Assembly: GCF_005405285.1 (NCBI RefSeq)
Contig: NZ_BJDT01000007.1
Location: 32,795 to 96,794, forward strand
Length of the DNA: 64,000 bases
Direction of reading: 5' to 3'
Source of the DNA: Weissella sagaensis
GTDB taxonomy: Bacteria; Bacillota; Bacilli; Lactobacillales; Lactobacillaceae
The position numbers and the translations under genes were made by a program. Positions 35,035-46,442 of the stretch are shown here, piece after piece (position 1 is the stretch's first letter; every line of letters begins with the position of its first letter). Below the pieces are notes generated by a model that was not told the origin of the DNA, did not search any database, and saw only the letters and a program-made list of their open reading frames with translations.

Positions 35035-36786
35035 ATGTTCAAGGCAGGTATTTATCATCGACCAGAAAGTGAAGATATAACGTTACTGTCAGAAGATACA
35101 GTGGCTATTCGCATTAAAACAGCATTAAATGATATTAAAAAAATTAAATTATTGTATGGGGATCCTTATCTCATATCGGCAGATAAGCCAGCAATATCAC
35201 AATTTTTAATTAAGAAACGGCATGATGATATTTATGATTATTGGGAACTGGAATTAGAGCAAAAGACGAAACGTTTAGCCTATGCATTCTTGTTAGAAGA
35301 TTATGATGGTGAAGTTAGCCTTTATGCTGATCAACAGTTTTATCACCCTAATAAGCAAATTAGTGAAAATGGTAGTGCATTTTTTAAGTTACCATACTTT
35401 CATTTAATTGATGCTAGTATTGGACCAAGATGGGTTAAAGAAACAGTTTGGTATCAAATTTTTCCAGATCGGTTTAATAACGGTAATATAAATAATGATC
35501 CGGTTAAGACATTACCTTGGGATTCAACAGTATCACCCCAATCAGATAGCTTTTATGGTGGCGATTTAGAAGGTATTATTGAAAAATTAGATTATTTAAT
35601 AGATTTAGGAATTAATGGATTATACTTAACCCCAATTTTCAAAGCGCCGTCTAACCATAAGTATGATACAAGTGATTACTATGAAGTAGACGTCAATTTT
35701 GGAGATAAAGCAACTTTAAAAAAGCTAATTGATGAAGCCCATAAAAGAAATATGCGTGTGATGCTAGATGCCGTGTTTAACCATATTGGTGATCAGTCAC
35801 CAATATGGCAGGATGTTATCAAAAATGAGAATCAATCGCAATATATAGATTGGTTTCATATTAATCATTTTCCAATAGCTGTAAATTCTGACATAACGGA
35901 TGAAGCATTTTCCAAAAAAGCTAATTATGATACGTTTGCATTTACACCTCACATGCCAAAATGGAACACGAGTAATCTTGAAGTACAGGAATATTTGCTT
36001 TCAATTGGTGAGTATTGGGTGAAGGAGTTTGACATTGATGCTTGGCGTTTAGATGTTGCAAATGAGGTAGACCATCACTTTTGGCGTCAGTTTAGTACGC
36101 GTATGAAGCAAATTAAACCAAATATTTACATTTTAGGTGAAATTTGGCATACATCGCAACCGTGGCTAGATGGCAGTCAATTTGATGGTGTCATGAACTA
36201 TGCATATATGCAGCATATAAAAGACTTCTTTATACAGAACGATCAAACCCCTGAAGAATTTACTAATCGTTTGACACATGAGTTGATGTTATATTCGGAC
36301 ACAACTAATCAAATGATGTTTAATTTATTAGATTCACATGATACAGCACGTATTCAAACTGAAGTTAGCAATGAAAAAATTGTCAGACAGTTATTGATGT
36401 TTATGTTTATGCAACCAGGTACACCTGATATTTACTATGGTACAGAATTAGGGATGACTGGTGGTGATGATCCAGATAACCGTAAACCAATGGCATGGCA
36501 GTTAGCTAATGAAGATAATATAACTTATCAGAATACGAAAATTATTATCAAAATTAGAAGGCAATATGCAAAATTATTTGCAGAGGGTAATCTAGTATTA
36601 ATCCCGTTACAAGATGGTATTGTAGTAAAACGCCAGCTAGGCCAAAAAATAATTACAGGTGTATTTTCTCGTCAAAGTACATTACCTATTGAAGACGTTA
36701 GTGGTATGACTGTATTATTTGGTAACGAAGACATCCTTGAAAGAAAGTTAGCACCGCATTCGGTGTTTGTATATTTGACTAAATAA
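35035..36786 (+). CDS. Neopullulanase/maltogenic amylase-type GH13 enzyme
   Basis: Intracellular maltodextrin-degrading enzyme, 583 residues, GH13 subfamily 20 type. An N-terminal domain of about 125 residues (the dimer-forming CBM34-like module) precedes the barrel. Catalytic regions: DAVFNHIGDQS, AWRLDVANEVDHHFW with the nucleophile Asp, ILGEIWH with the acid Glu, and LLDSHDTAR. Start ATG 35035 lies 5 bases after AAAGGAGAG; the TTG at 35029 overlaps that site. Works with the upstream glucosidase: this enzyme cuts imported chains, the glucosidase frees glucose (inference). Confidence 0.93.
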   Translation: MFKAGIYHRPESEDITLLSEDTVAIRIKTALNDIKKIKLLYGDPYLISADKPAISQFLIKKRHDDIYDYWELELEQKTKRLAYAFLLEDYDGEVSLYADQQFYHPNKQISENGSAFFKLPYFHLIDASIGPRWVKETVWYQIFPDRFNNGNINNDPVKTLPWDSTVSPQSDSFYGGDLEGIIEKLDYLIDLGINGLYLTPIFKAPSNHKYDTSDYYEVDVNFGDKATLKKLIDEAHKRNMRVMLDAVFNHIGDQSPIWQDVIKNENQSQYIDWFHINHFPIAVNSDITDEAFSKKANYDTFAFTPHMPKWNTSNLEVQEYLLSIGEYWVKEFDIDAWRLDVANEVDHHFWRQFSTRMKQIKPNIYILGEIWHTSQPWLDGSQFDGVMNYAYMQHIKDFFIQNDQTPEEFTNRLTHELMLYSDTTNQMMFNLLDSHDTARIQTEVSNEKIVRQLLMFMFMQPGTPDIYYGTELGMTGGDDPDNRKPMAWQLANEDNITYQNTKIIIKIRRQYAKLFAEGNLVLIPLQDGIVVKRQLGQKIITGVFSRQSTLPIEDVSGMTVLFGNEDILERKLAPHSVFVYLTK

Positions 36787-36834
36787 ATGTTGCTATATTT
36801 AGTTTAAGCCTAAATAGTTCTGCACAACTAAGCA

Positions 36835-36843
36835 TGGTATAAT
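36835..36843 (+). promoter_or_regulatory. Extended -10 box of tpiA
   Basis: TGGTATAAT (TATAAT at 36838-36843), 33 bases before the tpiA start; no clear -35 box. Confidence 0.55.
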
Positions 36844-36875
36844 TGGTTTTAGTATAACGAGGGATGGTAATAAAG

Positions 36876-37649
36876 ATGTCACGACGACCAATTGTAATTG
36901 CAAACTGGAAAATGAATAAGTTGCCAAGTGAGGTATCACAATATATCCAATATGTTGCACCAAAATTGGTTGGTTATCCAAATGTTGATGCTGTATTAGC
37001 AGGGCAAGATGTGTTACTAAATACAATGGTTATGGCGGCTAAAGATACTTCAATTGAAATTGGGGCGGAAAACATGTATTGGCAAGATAAGGGGGCTTAT
37101 ACAGGTGAAACTAGTCCACGTGCCTTGGCTGATTTAGGAATTAGCAAAGTTATTATTGGGCACTCTGAACGGCGTAATTATTTTCGTGAAACTGATGAAA
37201 TGGTTAATTTGAAAACCTTGGCAGCGCTAAGAAATGGTGTGGCCCCAATTATTGCGATTGACGAAGCTGTGCAACTAACATCTTTAAATGATCATGCGCA
37301 TTGGATCGTTAATCAAGTAGTAGAGTCACTCAAAGGTGTTACTGAGCAGGAAATGAGTCATATATTATTAGCTTATGAACCAACAGCTGCAATTGGTTCA
37401 GGACAAGCAATGACACCAGTTGATGCGCAAAAAAGCTTACGAATTATTCGTCAAACAGTTGCGGATATGTTTAATCAGGATATTGCTGATCGTGTGCGTA
37501 TTTTGTATGGTGGTTCAGTAAAACCAGCTAATGCTTATGATTTATTAAAACAACCAGATATTGATGGGGTATTAGTGGGGGATGCAGCTTTAGATGCAAC
37601 AACTTTCCTAGAATTAATCAGTTTAGCTGATCAGGCTAAAAGAAATTAA
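36876..37649 (+). CDS. tpiA: Triosephosphate isomerase with altered loop 6
   Basis: Interconverts dihydroxyacetone phosphate and glyceraldehyde 3-phosphate. 257 residues with catalytic Lys 12 (NWKMNK), His 96 (IIGHSERR) and Glu 168 (AYEP). The flexible loop after the Glu, normally PVWAIGTG, is PTAAIGSG here: the highly conserved Trp is Ala. The segment AIDEAVQ also replaces the usual CVGE. The phosphate loop YGGSVKP is intact. ATG 36876 is preferred over 36864, which overlaps the GAGGGA site. A heterofermenter does not need TPI for its main flux, which could relax selection (inference). Confidence 0.92.
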   Translation: MSRRPIVIANWKMNKLPSEVSQYIQYVAPKLVGYPNVDAVLAGQDVLLNTMVMAAKDTSIEIGAENMYWQDKGAYTGETSPRALADLGISKVIIGHSERRNYFRETDEMVNLKTLAALRNGVAPIIAIDEAVQLTSLNDHAHWIVNQVVESLKGVTEQEMSHILLAYEPTAAIGSGQAMTPVDAQKSLRIIRQTVADMFNQDIADRVRILYGGSVKPANAYDLLKQPDIDGVLVGDAALDATTFLELISLADQAKRN

Positions 37650-37667
37650 TCGTAAGTAAACAAAAAA

Positions 37668-37706
37668 CGCTTTGCCGCACTATAATGCGGGACAAAGCGC
37701 TTTTTT
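37668..37706 (+). terminator. Bidirectional terminator between tpiA and the serine-rich gene
   Basis: CGCTTTG and CCGCA pair with TGCGG and CAAAGCG (two bases bulged), with T run on + and A run on the other side. Confidence 0.88.
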
Positions 37707-37721
37707 ATTTTACTAATTGAA

Positions 37722-38426
37722 TTAATCAATTGATGAAATTGCTGTATCTGGTTCTGATGGTGCAACTTCATCTGGTACATCATCGTCAATTATTTGTGAG
37801 GAATCAGTATCATTGCTAGATTCACTTGATGACTCATCAGAATGGCTACTTGACTTATCTGAACTATGAGAAGAACTATCACTCGTATCACTATTTTCAG
37901 ATGAACTAGATGTGGATGACGAATTATTCTGTGAAGAGCTACTATTAGAAGATGTTACAGCCGAAGAAGTGCTTTGTGAAACTGAAGAAGTTGTTTCTGA
38001 GGCACTTATACTACTACTTGCCTGAGTTGTTTCACTACTTGAAACCGGATTACTCTGTGAACTATTATTTTTTGATGTTTGACTGGTATTGCTTTGTGAA
38101 GAAGGTTGGGCATAAAACGACTGCTGACTTGATTGCGTTTGCGAAGGACGTTTTGTACTTGTTGAAATAGCAGCTTTGTTGTTGGTATTAACTGCTTGTT
38201 CTTGTGAATCAGCAATGAAGACACCACTATCGGCTAATCGTGAACTAAATTTGGATGATTCAGATTTTGATGAAGCTTGTGCTTGTTTTTGCGATTGTAA
38301 ATGGGTTACTTCTTCTCGGGGGTTAGTTAGCCAACCGGAGAAAGCTTGGGAAGTACTTAAAAAACACACAGGAATGATAAAAAGTAGACCAACTAGTAAT
38401 GAAATTGTATAAATTGTACGTTTCAT
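37722..38426 (-). CDS. Serine-rich exported protein of unknown function
   Basis: About 234 residues. A membrane helix or signal sequence occupies about residues 8-26 (SLLVGLLFIIPVCFL), followed by a short basic and Gln-rich part, then a long low-complexity stretch that is over half Ser with Thr, Asn and Gln, turning acidic (Ser/Asp/Glu) toward the end. There is no LPXTG anchor and no recognised domain. A Cys lies inside the hydrophobic segment but not in a lipobox context. Start chosen at 38426 with GGGGGGA upstream. Possible surface stalk or glycosylated protein (inference). Confidence 0.75.
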   Translation of the reverse strand: MKRTIYTISLLVGLLFIIPVCFLSTSQAFSGWLTNPREEVTHLQSQKQAQASSKSESSKFSSRLADSGVFIADSQEQAVNTNNKAAISTSTKRPSQTQSSQQSFYAQPSSQSNTSQTSKNNSSQSNPVSSSETTQASSSISASETTSSVSQSTSSAVTSSNSSSSQNNSSSTSSSSENSDTSDSSSHSSDKSSSHSDESSSESSNDTDSSQIIDDDVPDEVAPSEPDTAISSID

Positions 38427-38633
38427 AAAATATCCCCCCAAAACCCATTTGATTTAATTAGTTTAACGTGATTAACAATTACATGACGGTCAAAAGTGTA
38501 ACAAAATGACAACAAATCACTTGCAAATTAATGTCTAGAATATAAAATGGTGAACAAGCAAAGTGTTTTTAAAGATATATATAACTGTTATTTGACTAAT
38601 TTATGAACTTTTTAACTGATGAAAAGGTCATTG

Positions 38634-38662
38634 TTAGCATATACTTTGAATTATGTTACAAT
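38634..38662 (+). promoter_or_regulatory. eno promoter
   Basis: Extended -10 TGTTACAAT (TACAAT at 38657-38662) with a weak TTAGCA -35 at 17 bases. The rest of 38427-38722 is AT-rich and holds no gene that I can see. Confidence 0.55.
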
Positions 38663-38710
38663 AGTTTTCGAGGGATAATCCCATATAACTATACTTTCAA
38701 GAATGAGTAA

Positions 38711-40081
<1,371 letters not shown>

Positions 40082-40096
40082 TTAAATATTTAACTA

Positions 40097-40137
40097 AAGT
40101 AAGACTTGGCTATTATTAGCCTAGTCTTACTTTTTTT
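40097..40137 (+). terminator. Terminator after eno
   Basis: AAGTAAGACT / AGTCTTACTT stem with an inner GGCTA/TAGCC stem and seven T. Confidence 0.9.
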
Positions 40138-40214
40138 ATTGAGACAAACTTGGTCCTATGTTATGCTATATAAGTATATATAGACTATAAACAGAAGAAA
40201 GAGGAGGCACCAAG

Positions 40215-40454
40215 ATGTACGACATATTATTAACGGTAATGATTATAGTTGGTGCGCTAATTATAATTGCAGTTATGATGCAACCATCAAAACAACAAGA
40301 TGCTTTGTCAGCATTGTCAGGTGGTGGCGGTGGTGACTTGTTTGCAACCCAAAAGGCCCGAGGATTTGTTGCAGTTATGCAACGTATCACGACTGTTCTT
40401 GCAGCAATCTGGTTTATTTTGGGATTGGCGCTAGTTTACCTTTCTTCACATTAA
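40215..40454 (+). CDS. secG: Preprotein translocase subunit SecG
   Basis: 79-residue membrane subunit of the Sec translocon. Two hydrophobic helices (about 4-20 and 55-75) flank a cytoplasmic loop with the family motif QQDALSALSGGGGGDLFA. AGGAGG precedes the ATG. The gene sits before rnr and smpB, as in many Firmicutes. Confidence 0.93.
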   Translation: MYDILLTVMIIVGALIIIAVMMQPSKQQDALSALSGGGGGDLFATQKARGFVAVMQRITTVLAAIWFILGLALVYLSSH

Positions 40455-40469
40455 AAATCACCAGTACTC

Positions 40470-40504
40470 AAGACCCTTCGTGACATGTATTGCGAGGGGT
40501 CTTT
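40470..40504 (+). terminator. Weak hairpin between secG and rnr
   Basis: AAGACCC pairs with GGGTCTT with an inner TCG/CGA pairing; the following T tract is poor, so read-through into rnr is likely. Confidence 0.5.
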
Positions 40505-40528
40505 CATTTTAAGAAGAGTGAGAAATCA

Positions 40529-42886
40529 ATGGAATTACAAAATTTACAAGACCAGTTATTTGGTTTTTTGAAAGGGAATCCAACCCAGGCTTATCCAGCA
40601 CAAACGTTGACTGATGGGTTACGGTTAGATGACGCAAATGCGTTTAAACTAGTAGTCCAATCTTTGGCTGCTTTAGAGCGTAGTGGCAAAGTTAAAGTCA
40701 ATGAAGCAGGTGCTTTCCAATACAATGCTGAACATGAGGGTGTGATTGGTACATTTAAAGCGAACGACAAAGGATTTGGTTTTGTTCATTACGATGAAAC
40801 AGCGCCAGATGTTTTTGTTAATCCTGACAACACAGCTTTTGCAACCCAAGGTGATGAAGTTCGGGTTAAGTTACTTAATAAAGGTGATGAAAAGCGTGGA
40901 CCAGAAGGAAAAATTATTGAAATTATCACGCGTGGTCGTGAACAAGTGGTCGGTGAATTTACATTAGGTAGCCCGTATACTGGTTATATTGGGAGTGTCC
41001 GATTAACTGATAAAAAATTTGCCTCATTTGAATTTTTGGTCAAAGAGGGTGGTTTAGCGGCAACAGATGGTGAAGTTGTCGTAGCATCAATTGCAACATA
41101 TCCTTCAGCTGAAATGCCAAAGCACTTTACTGGTTCAATTGTCGAAAAGATTGGTTATAAAGACGAACCAGGGGTTGATATCATGGAAATTGTTTATAAC
41201 CATGATGTGCCACACGTTTTCCCTAAAGCAGCAATGGCACAAGCTGAAAAAATACCTGATGAGGTGCAAGATAGTGAACGTGAAGGCCGTGAAGATATTA
41301 CGGACCAAACGTTGGTAACTATTGATTCAATTGAATCAAAGGACTTAGATGATGCTGTGGTGGTATGGAAGTTACCAAATGGTAATTTTCATCTTGGTGT
41401 TCATATTGCGGATGTTTCTCACTATGCAGTTGAAGGTACACCTTTAGACGAAGAAGCTTACAACCGTGGCACGTCAGTTTATTTGACGGATCGTGTTATT
41501 CCTATGCTACCGCGTAAGATTTCTAATGGCATTGCTTCTTTGAATCCAGGTGTTGACCGGTTAGCAATGTCAGCCGAAATGGAGTTCACACCGAAAGGTA
41601 ATTTAGTAAATCATCGATTGCATACATCAGTCATGCGTTCACATGCACGCATGACATATAAAGCCGTGAATGCTATCCTAGCAGGTGATGAAGAAGTACG
41701 TAGTGAATATGCTGAGTTGGTGCCTATGTTTGAAGACATGGCAGAATTGCATGAAGCCTTAGCAGCCAAACGTACTGCCCGGGGTGCAATCGAATTTGAT
41801 GCGCCTGAAGCAAAAATTATTGTTGACGAACAAGGTAAGCCAACAGATATTGAATTACGTGAACGTGGGTTATCAGAACGGATTATCGAGTCATTTATGC
41901 TAGCAGCGAATGAAACGGTTGCAATGCATTTTGATTTAGCGAAGGTACCATTCTTGTATCGTATTCACGAATCACCAGATGCTGATCGCGTTGAAAAATT
42001 TGTTGATTGCGTTAAAGCATTAGGTGCGCCAGTTAAGATTGACCCTGAAAAGATTAAGTCAACAGACTTACAAAGTATTCACAATTTCTTTATCGATCGT
42101 CCTGAAGAACAAATGGTATCAACCATGATGTTACGGACAATGAAACAAGCTAAATATTCTAATGATCCATTGGGTCATTTTGGAATTGGTGCAGATTATT
42201 ATACACACTTTACGTCGCCAATTCGTCGGTATCCTGATTTAACGGTTCATCGTTTAATTAAGTGGTATGAAAAGAATGGCCTTGGTGAAGAAGCACAAGC
42301 TAAATACGCTGATAAATTAGCTCAGATTGGTGAAGAAACTTCAGTTAAGGAACGTCGGGCAGTTGATACCGAGCGTGATACAGATGCGATGAAGAAAGCA
42401 GAGTATATGCTTGATAAAGTCGGACAAGAATTTGATGGTGTTGTAAACGGTGTCTTGAAGTTTGGCATGTTTATTTCATTAGAAAATACGGTTGAAGGTT
42501 TGATTCATATCTCTAATTTTACTGATGATCAATATGTTTATGATGAAGCCCACATGGCACTTATTGGACGTCGTTTGCATCATATTTACCAAATTGGTCA
42601 ACCTGTCAAGGTACGTGTTGTTCGTGTTGATAAAGAACAATCATCAATTGATTTTGTGCTAGTTGATCCAGAAGAAGCACCAATTACTGATATTAAAGTA
42701 CCTGAAGATAATCGCGGTGCCTTTGGTAACAAGAATCGTGGTGACCGTCGTCATAATGATAAGCGTAACCGTTCAACAAAGGGTGGTAAGACGCATAATG
42801 ATGGTAAGCCATTTGGTGCATACCATAACAAGCGTAAGCCTGATGATAAGCGTCAAGATTCTAACCGGAAGGGTCGCCATTCGTAA
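40529..42886 (+). CDS. rnr: Ribonuclease R
   Basis: 3'-5' exoribonuclease that degrades structured RNA and works with tmRNA-SmpB on non-stop messages. 785 residues: helical N-terminal domain, cold-shock domains (GVIGTFKANDKGFGFVHYDE), the RNB catalytic domain with IDSIESKDLDDAVVV and GVHIADVSHY (metal-binding aspartates), an S1 domain (GQEFDGVVNGVLKFGMFISL), and a basic Lys/Arg/Asn-rich tail (from about 740). The ATG at 40529 is chosen because the earlier in-frame codon at 40490 lies in the upstream hairpin. smpB follows after 20 bases. Confidence 0.95.
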   Translation: MELQNLQDQLFGFLKGNPTQAYPAQTLTDGLRLDDANAFKLVVQSLAALERSGKVKVNEAGAFQYNAEHEGVIGTFKANDKGFGFVHYDETAPDVFVNPDNTAFATQGDEVRVKLLNKGDEKRGPEGKIIEIITRGREQVVGEFTLGSPYTGYIGSVRLTDKKFASFEFLVKEGGLAATDGEVVVASIATYPSAEMPKHFTGSIVEKIGYKDEPGVDIMEIVYNHDVPHVFPKAAMAQAEKIPDEVQDSEREGREDITDQTLVTIDSIESKDLDDAVVVWKLPNGNFHLGVHIADVSHYAVEGTPLDEEAYNRGTSVYLTDRVIPMLPRKISNGIASLNPGVDRLAMSAEMEFTPKGNLVNHRLHTSVMRSHARMTYKAVNAILAGDEEVRSEYAELVPMFEDMAELHEALAAKRTARGAIEFDAPEAKIIVDEQGKPTDIELRERGLSERIIESFMLAANETVAMHFDLAKVPFLYRIHESPDADRVEKFVDCVKALGAPVKIDPEKIKSTDLQSIHNFFIDRPEEQMVSTMMLRTMKQAKYSNDPLGHFGIGADYYTHFTSPIRRYPDLTVHRLIKWYEKNGLGEEAQAKYADKLAQIGEETSVKERRAVDTERDTDAMKKAEYMLDKVGQEFDGVVNGVLKFGMFISLENTVEGLIHISNFTDDQYVYDEAHMALIGRRLHHIYQIGQPVKVRVVRVDKEQSSIDFVLVDPEEAPITDIKVPEDNRGAFGNKNRGDRRHNDKRNRSTKGGKTHNDGKPFGAYHNKRKPDDKRQDSNRKGRHS

Positions 42887-42906
42887 TGACAAATTAGGGG
42901 GTTATC

Positions 42907-43377
42907 ATGGCTAAAAAAAAGCGACGTACTAATGACGCGTTGGCCACGAATAATAAAGCACGCTATAATTATGCAATTGCTGAAACATATGAGGCCGGTA
43001 TCGAATTAACGGGAACTGAAATTAAATCTGTTCGTGCTAGTAAGATTACAATAGGGGACGGATTCGTACAGGTTCGTAATGGACAAGCGTGGTTAGATAA
43101 TGTTCATATTAGTCCGTTTGAACAAGGCAATCGATTTAATCATGATCCATTACGTAGTCGGCGCTTATTATTGCATAAGAAAGAAATTGATACCTTACAA
43201 GCAGCTGTAGCGCAACAAGGTAAAACGATTGTGCCATTACGTGTTTATTTAAAACATGGTTTTGCAAAAGTTTTGATTGGCGTTGCCACTGGTAAACATA
43301 ATTATGATAAACGTGAGACGATTAAAAAACGTGATCAAGATCGTGATTTACATCGAACAATGAAAAAGCGCTATTAG
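42907..43377 (+). CDS. smpB: SsrA-binding protein SmpB
   Basis: Binds tmRNA and places it in stalled ribosomes. 156 residues. It contains [26 protein letters not shown] and the [10 protein letters not shown] stretch, and ends with a basic tail [17 protein letters not shown] as expected. AGGGGG lies 6 bases before the ATG. Forms a trans-translation operon with rnr; the tmRNA gene itself is not in the 250 bases downstream. Confidence 0.96.
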   Translation: MAKKKRRTNDALATNNKARYNYAIAETYEAGIELTGTEIKSVRASKITIGDGFVQVRNGQAWLDNVHISPFEQGNRFNHDPLRSRRLLLHKKEIDTLQAAVAQQGKTIVPLRVYLKHGFAKVLIGVATGKHNYDKRETIKKRDQDRDLHRTMKKRY

Positions 43378-43433
43378 TAGGATAAAAATTCAATTATTGG
43401 CGAAAGAACATCAAGTACGTCTTTTGTTTAAAA

Positions 43434-43473
43434 AAATAGCAAATCATCCAAAATGGGTGATTTGCTATTTTTA
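43434..43473 (+). terminator. Terminator after smpB
   Basis: AAATAGCAAATCA / TGATTTGCTATTT stem extended by CC/GG, followed by T. Confidence 0.9.
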
Positions 43474-43621
43474 TATATTGCTTTTTAAATCATATAATAA
43501 TAGCGTTTAAGAAGTTTTGTATCGTTATATTTTATGTCAGGAAAACTAACATCATTTACCCGCTTATTAGGACAATAGCGTACAATTAGTGGGAATGAGA
43601 AGATTCTTGGAGGAATAAAGA

Positions 43622-45070
43622 ATGCGCAAGTGGTTAATGAGTCTAATAGCGTTGGCTAGCTTGGCAATTGGTGTCCTAATTAGTTCACCGGCTGTCCATG
43701 CTGCAACACCAAACTACACTATAACAACTGATACGACTTTTCCACCGTTTGAATTTCAAACGGATAAAGGAGATTATCGTGGTATTGATATGGATATGTT
43801 GAAAGAAATATCAAAACGCGAAAATTTTACCTATAAGCTAAAGCCAATGAGTTTTAATGCAGGGGTACAAGCCGTTCAAGCAGGGCAGGTTGACGGTATC
43901 GTTGCGGGTATGTCAATTACTGATGAACGTAAAAAAATGTTCGATTTTGGAACACCATATTATAAAAGTGGTATTGTAATGGCTACTACGGATAAGTCGA
44001 AAATTAAAGGCTTGTCTGATTTAAAGGGTAAGACTGTTGCAGCAAAAACGGGTAGTGCGGGAGCTGATTATGCTCGTGAAATATCAAAAAAGTATGGTTT
44101 TAAAATAACGTACTTCAATGATTCAAATACTATGTACAATGATGTTGCAATTGGTAATACAGTGGCTGCGTTCGAAGATCAACCTGTTATGGCCTATGCC
44201 ATTAAACAAGGAACGAAACTAAAAATTGTGACGGATCCAGCTAAAGGAAATTGGTATGGCTTTGGTGTAAAAAAAGGAGCCAATACGGAATTATTAAAGA
44301 AATTTAATACAGGCTATGCAGCGATTGTCAAAGATGGTACGTATGATAAAATTGTCAATCGTTATCTAGGTAAAGGTAGCTATAATTACAAAAAAAATGC
44401 AGCTGATAAGGTTGAGAAACAAACAACCATTTGGAGTTTGTTTAACGAAAATAAAAGTGCTTTGTTTACTGGGTTAGTTAAGACATTAGAATTGACGTTA
44501 GTTGGTATTGTTTTAGCTGGAATTTGGGGAATACTACTGGGTATTCTAGGTGTTATGCCAAGTAAATTTGCTCGTGGTTTATCAACGACGATCATCTATA
44601 TTTTCCGTGGATTACCTATGCTAGTATTAGCATTCTTTATATACATTGGTATTCCTAACTTAACGGGTCAAAAGATTCCAGCCTTTACAGCAGGCGTTAT
44701 TACATTAATTTTAAACGAAGGTGCCTATATTGGTGCGTTTGTAAGTGGTGGGTTTAAGTCTGTTGATTCAGGTCAATTAGAAGCAGCACGCTCATTAGGG
44801 TTACCATATGGTAAAGCGATGCGTAAGGTTGTTATGCCACAAGGAATTCGCTTAATGATTCCAAGTTTTATCAACCAATTTATTATCACGTTAAAAGATA
44901 CGTCAATTCTGTCAGCAATTGGTATTATTGAATTGACACAAACGGGTACATTAATTATTGCTCGTAATCTACAAGGATTCCGAGTTTGGTTGATGATTGC
45001 TGCGTTGTATCTTATCGTGATTACGTTACTAACGTGGTTATCAAATTGGGTAGAAAAGAGGATCAAATAA
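43622..45070 (+). CDS. glnP: Glutamine/amino-acid ABC transporter, fused binding protein and permease
   Basis: 482 residues. Signal peptide (about 1-27, ending AVHA-AT), one solute-binding domain of the polar amino-acid family ([33 protein letters not shown]) to about residue 255, then a His/Glu/Gln-type permease with an EAA-like loop ([23 protein letters not shown]). Such fusions are normal for lactic acid bacteria; many related GlnP proteins carry two binding domains, while this one has one. TGGAGGA precedes the ATG. The end overlaps the glnQ start (TAATG). Confidence 0.92.
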   Translation: MRKWLMSLIALASLAIGVLISSPAVHAATPNYTITTDTTFPPFEFQTDKGDYRGIDMDMLKEISKRENFTYKLKPMSFNAGVQAVQAGQVDGIVAGMSITDERKKMFDFGTPYYKSGIVMATTDKSKIKGLSDLKGKTVAAKTGSAGADYAREISKKYGFKITYFNDSNTMYNDVAIGNTVAAFEDQPVMAYAIKQGTKLKIVTDPAKGNWYGFGVKKGANTELLKKFNTGYAAIVKDGTYDKIVNRYLGKGSYNYKKNAADKVEKQTTIWSLFNENKSALFTGLVKTLELTLVGIVLAGIWGILLGILGVMPSKFARGLSTTIIYIFRGLPMLVLAFFIYIGIPNLTGQKIPAFTAGVITLILNEGAYIGAFVSGGFKSVDSGQLEAARSLGLPYGKAMRKVVMPQGIRLMIPSFINQFIITLKDTSILSAIGIIELTQTGTLIIARNLQGFRVWLMIAALYLIVITLLTWLSNWVEKRIK

Positions 45071-45807
45071 TGACAGCAATTATTGAAGCGCATGATGTTC
45101 ATAAAAGTTTTGGTAAAAATGAAGTATTAAAAGGTTTGAACTTAGCTGTCAATGAGGGCGAAGTTGTTGTTATGATTGGTCCTTCTGGTTCTGGTAAATC
45201 AACCTTTTTACGTTCACTAAATAAGTTAGAAGAAATTAATAGTGGTCAAATTATTATTGATGGGCATAACATTAGCGAACCTAAAATTAATATCGATAAG
45301 GTCCGTGAAAAGGTGGGCATGGTGTTCCAACATTTTAATTTGTTTCCACATTTAACGGTTATGGAAAACATGGTTTTAGCACCAGTCCAATTAGGCAAGA
45401 TGACTAAATCTGAAGCAATTGATAAAGCTAAAATATTGTTGAAACGTGTTGGCTTGTTGGAAAAAGCAGATGTTAAGCCAGATACACTTTCTGGTGGTCA
45501 AAAACAACGTGTTGCCATTGCCCGTGCATTAGCAATGAATCCTGAAATTATGTTGTTTGACGAACCAACATCAGCCCTTGATCCAGAAATGGTCGGGGAT
45601 GTATTAGATGTTATGAAAGAATTGGCTAAAGAAGGTATGACTATGATTGTGGTGACACATGAAATGGGATTTGCAAAACAAGTGGCAGATCGAGTCGTCT
45701 TTTTTGCGGATGGACATATCAAAGAAGAAGGTAAGCCAGTTGAAATATTTGAGAATCCACAAGATGAGCGGACACGTGAGTTTTTGAATAAAGTTTTAAA
45801 TGCTTAA
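45070..45807 (+). CDS. glnQ: Amino-acid ABC transporter ATP-binding protein
   Basis: ATPase partner of the upstream fused permease, 245 residues. Walker [12 protein letters not shown] loop [14 protein letters not shown], signature LSGGQKQR, Walker [13 protein letters not shown], switch His VTHEMGFA. It starts at ATG 45070, sharing one base with the glnP stop codon, behind AGAGGA; an earlier in-frame start at 44986 falls inside glnP and has no ribosome site. Confidence 0.95.
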   Translation: MTAIIEAHDVHKSFGKNEVLKGLNLAVNEGEVVVMIGPSGSGKSTFLRSLNKLEEINSGQIIIDGHNISEPKINIDKVREKVGMVFQHFNLFPHLTVMENMVLAPVQLGKMTKSEAIDKAKILLKRVGLLEKADVKPDTLSGGQKQRVAIARALAMNPEIMLFDEPTSALDPEMVGDVLDVMKELAKEGMTMIVVTHEMGFAKQVADRVVFFADGHIKEEGKPVEIFENPQDERTREFLNKVLNA

Positions 45808-45827
45808 TTGATATAGCAGCTGAAAAG

Positions 45828-45892
45828 TAAAGTGCCTCATCGTTAGTAGACCTTTTTTGTCTAATAGCGGTGAGACACTTTTATTTTTGTAG
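45828..45892 (+). terminator. Terminator between glnQ and convergent gene
   Basis: Long imperfect hairpin AAAGTGCCTCA... / ...TGAGACACTTT with an inner TAGAC/GTCTA stem, T run after it. Confidence 0.75.
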
Positions 45893-45893
45893 A

Positions 45894-46442
45894 TTATTTT
45901 AGGTTGTATGGTTTTGAACGACTAAACGGTGCGACTAACGGAGATGATGTGTCAAATAGATTTGGCCAACTAAGTGGATATCGATGTGCAATAAATAGCC
46001 ATCGGTCTAAAAAGGCGATGATTAACACAAGTAAGTTTTCTTGGTCATGATTTACTAGAGTCACCTTTAATCTGTTATCTGTTAGCGGATACGCATTTGC
46101 TAATTGATGGTTAACCATTGATATTTGAAAATGGCGTTTTTCAAGACGACCTAAAACAAACCAGTTAAGTGTATTAATATATAAAAGTTCGTGTCGTTTC
46201 AGTGAAATACCAAATGAACCAACTTGTTTATCCTGATTGGATAATATAAAGCGTGGTAAGAGTCCGCCAGAAATTTGCGTAATGGTGGCTAATGGTTCAT
46301 AAGCGTCATTAAAAATGGTTAATTGGTTATGCCGTTGCCCAATTTGCCCTGAAACAAAATATTTAATTGTTTGGTCATAAGTTGTAACCGTAGTTGTACC
46401 GGAGCGTTCTTTGAGCGACTGTGATAAATATAAATGATGCAA
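45894..46442 (-). CDS. LURP-one-related/YxjI-like protein, TTG start
   Basis: 182 residues of regular beta-strand character. Repeated pattern (LYLSQSLKERSGTTTV, IKYFVSGQIGQRHNQLTIFN, EPLATITQISGGLLPRFIL) resembles the Tubby-C-like fold of YxjI/LURP-one-related proteins, whose function is poorly known. AAGGAGG sits 7 bases before a TTG codon at 46442 and no ATG lies near, so TTG is the likely start. A late hydrophobic segment (NLLVLIIAFLDRWLFIA) is present, then a Pro/Ser-rich tail. The family call is by pattern and only moderately sure. Confidence 0.7.
   Translation of the reverse strand: MHHLYLSQSLKERSGTTTVTTYDQTIKYFVSGQIGQRHNQLTIFNDAYEPLATITQISGGLLPRFILSNQDKQVGSFGISLKRHELLYINTLNWFVLGRLEKRHFQISMVNHQLANAYPLTDNRLKVTLVNHDQENLLVLIIAFLDRWLFIAHRYPLSWPNLFDTSSPLVAPFSRSKPYNLK

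Noticed and set aside
45894..46442. Frame on the - strand as a shadow of another gene
   Set aside because: It has a strong AAGGAGG site before TTG, regular protein composition and no competing gene on the + strand, so I kept it as a real gene.
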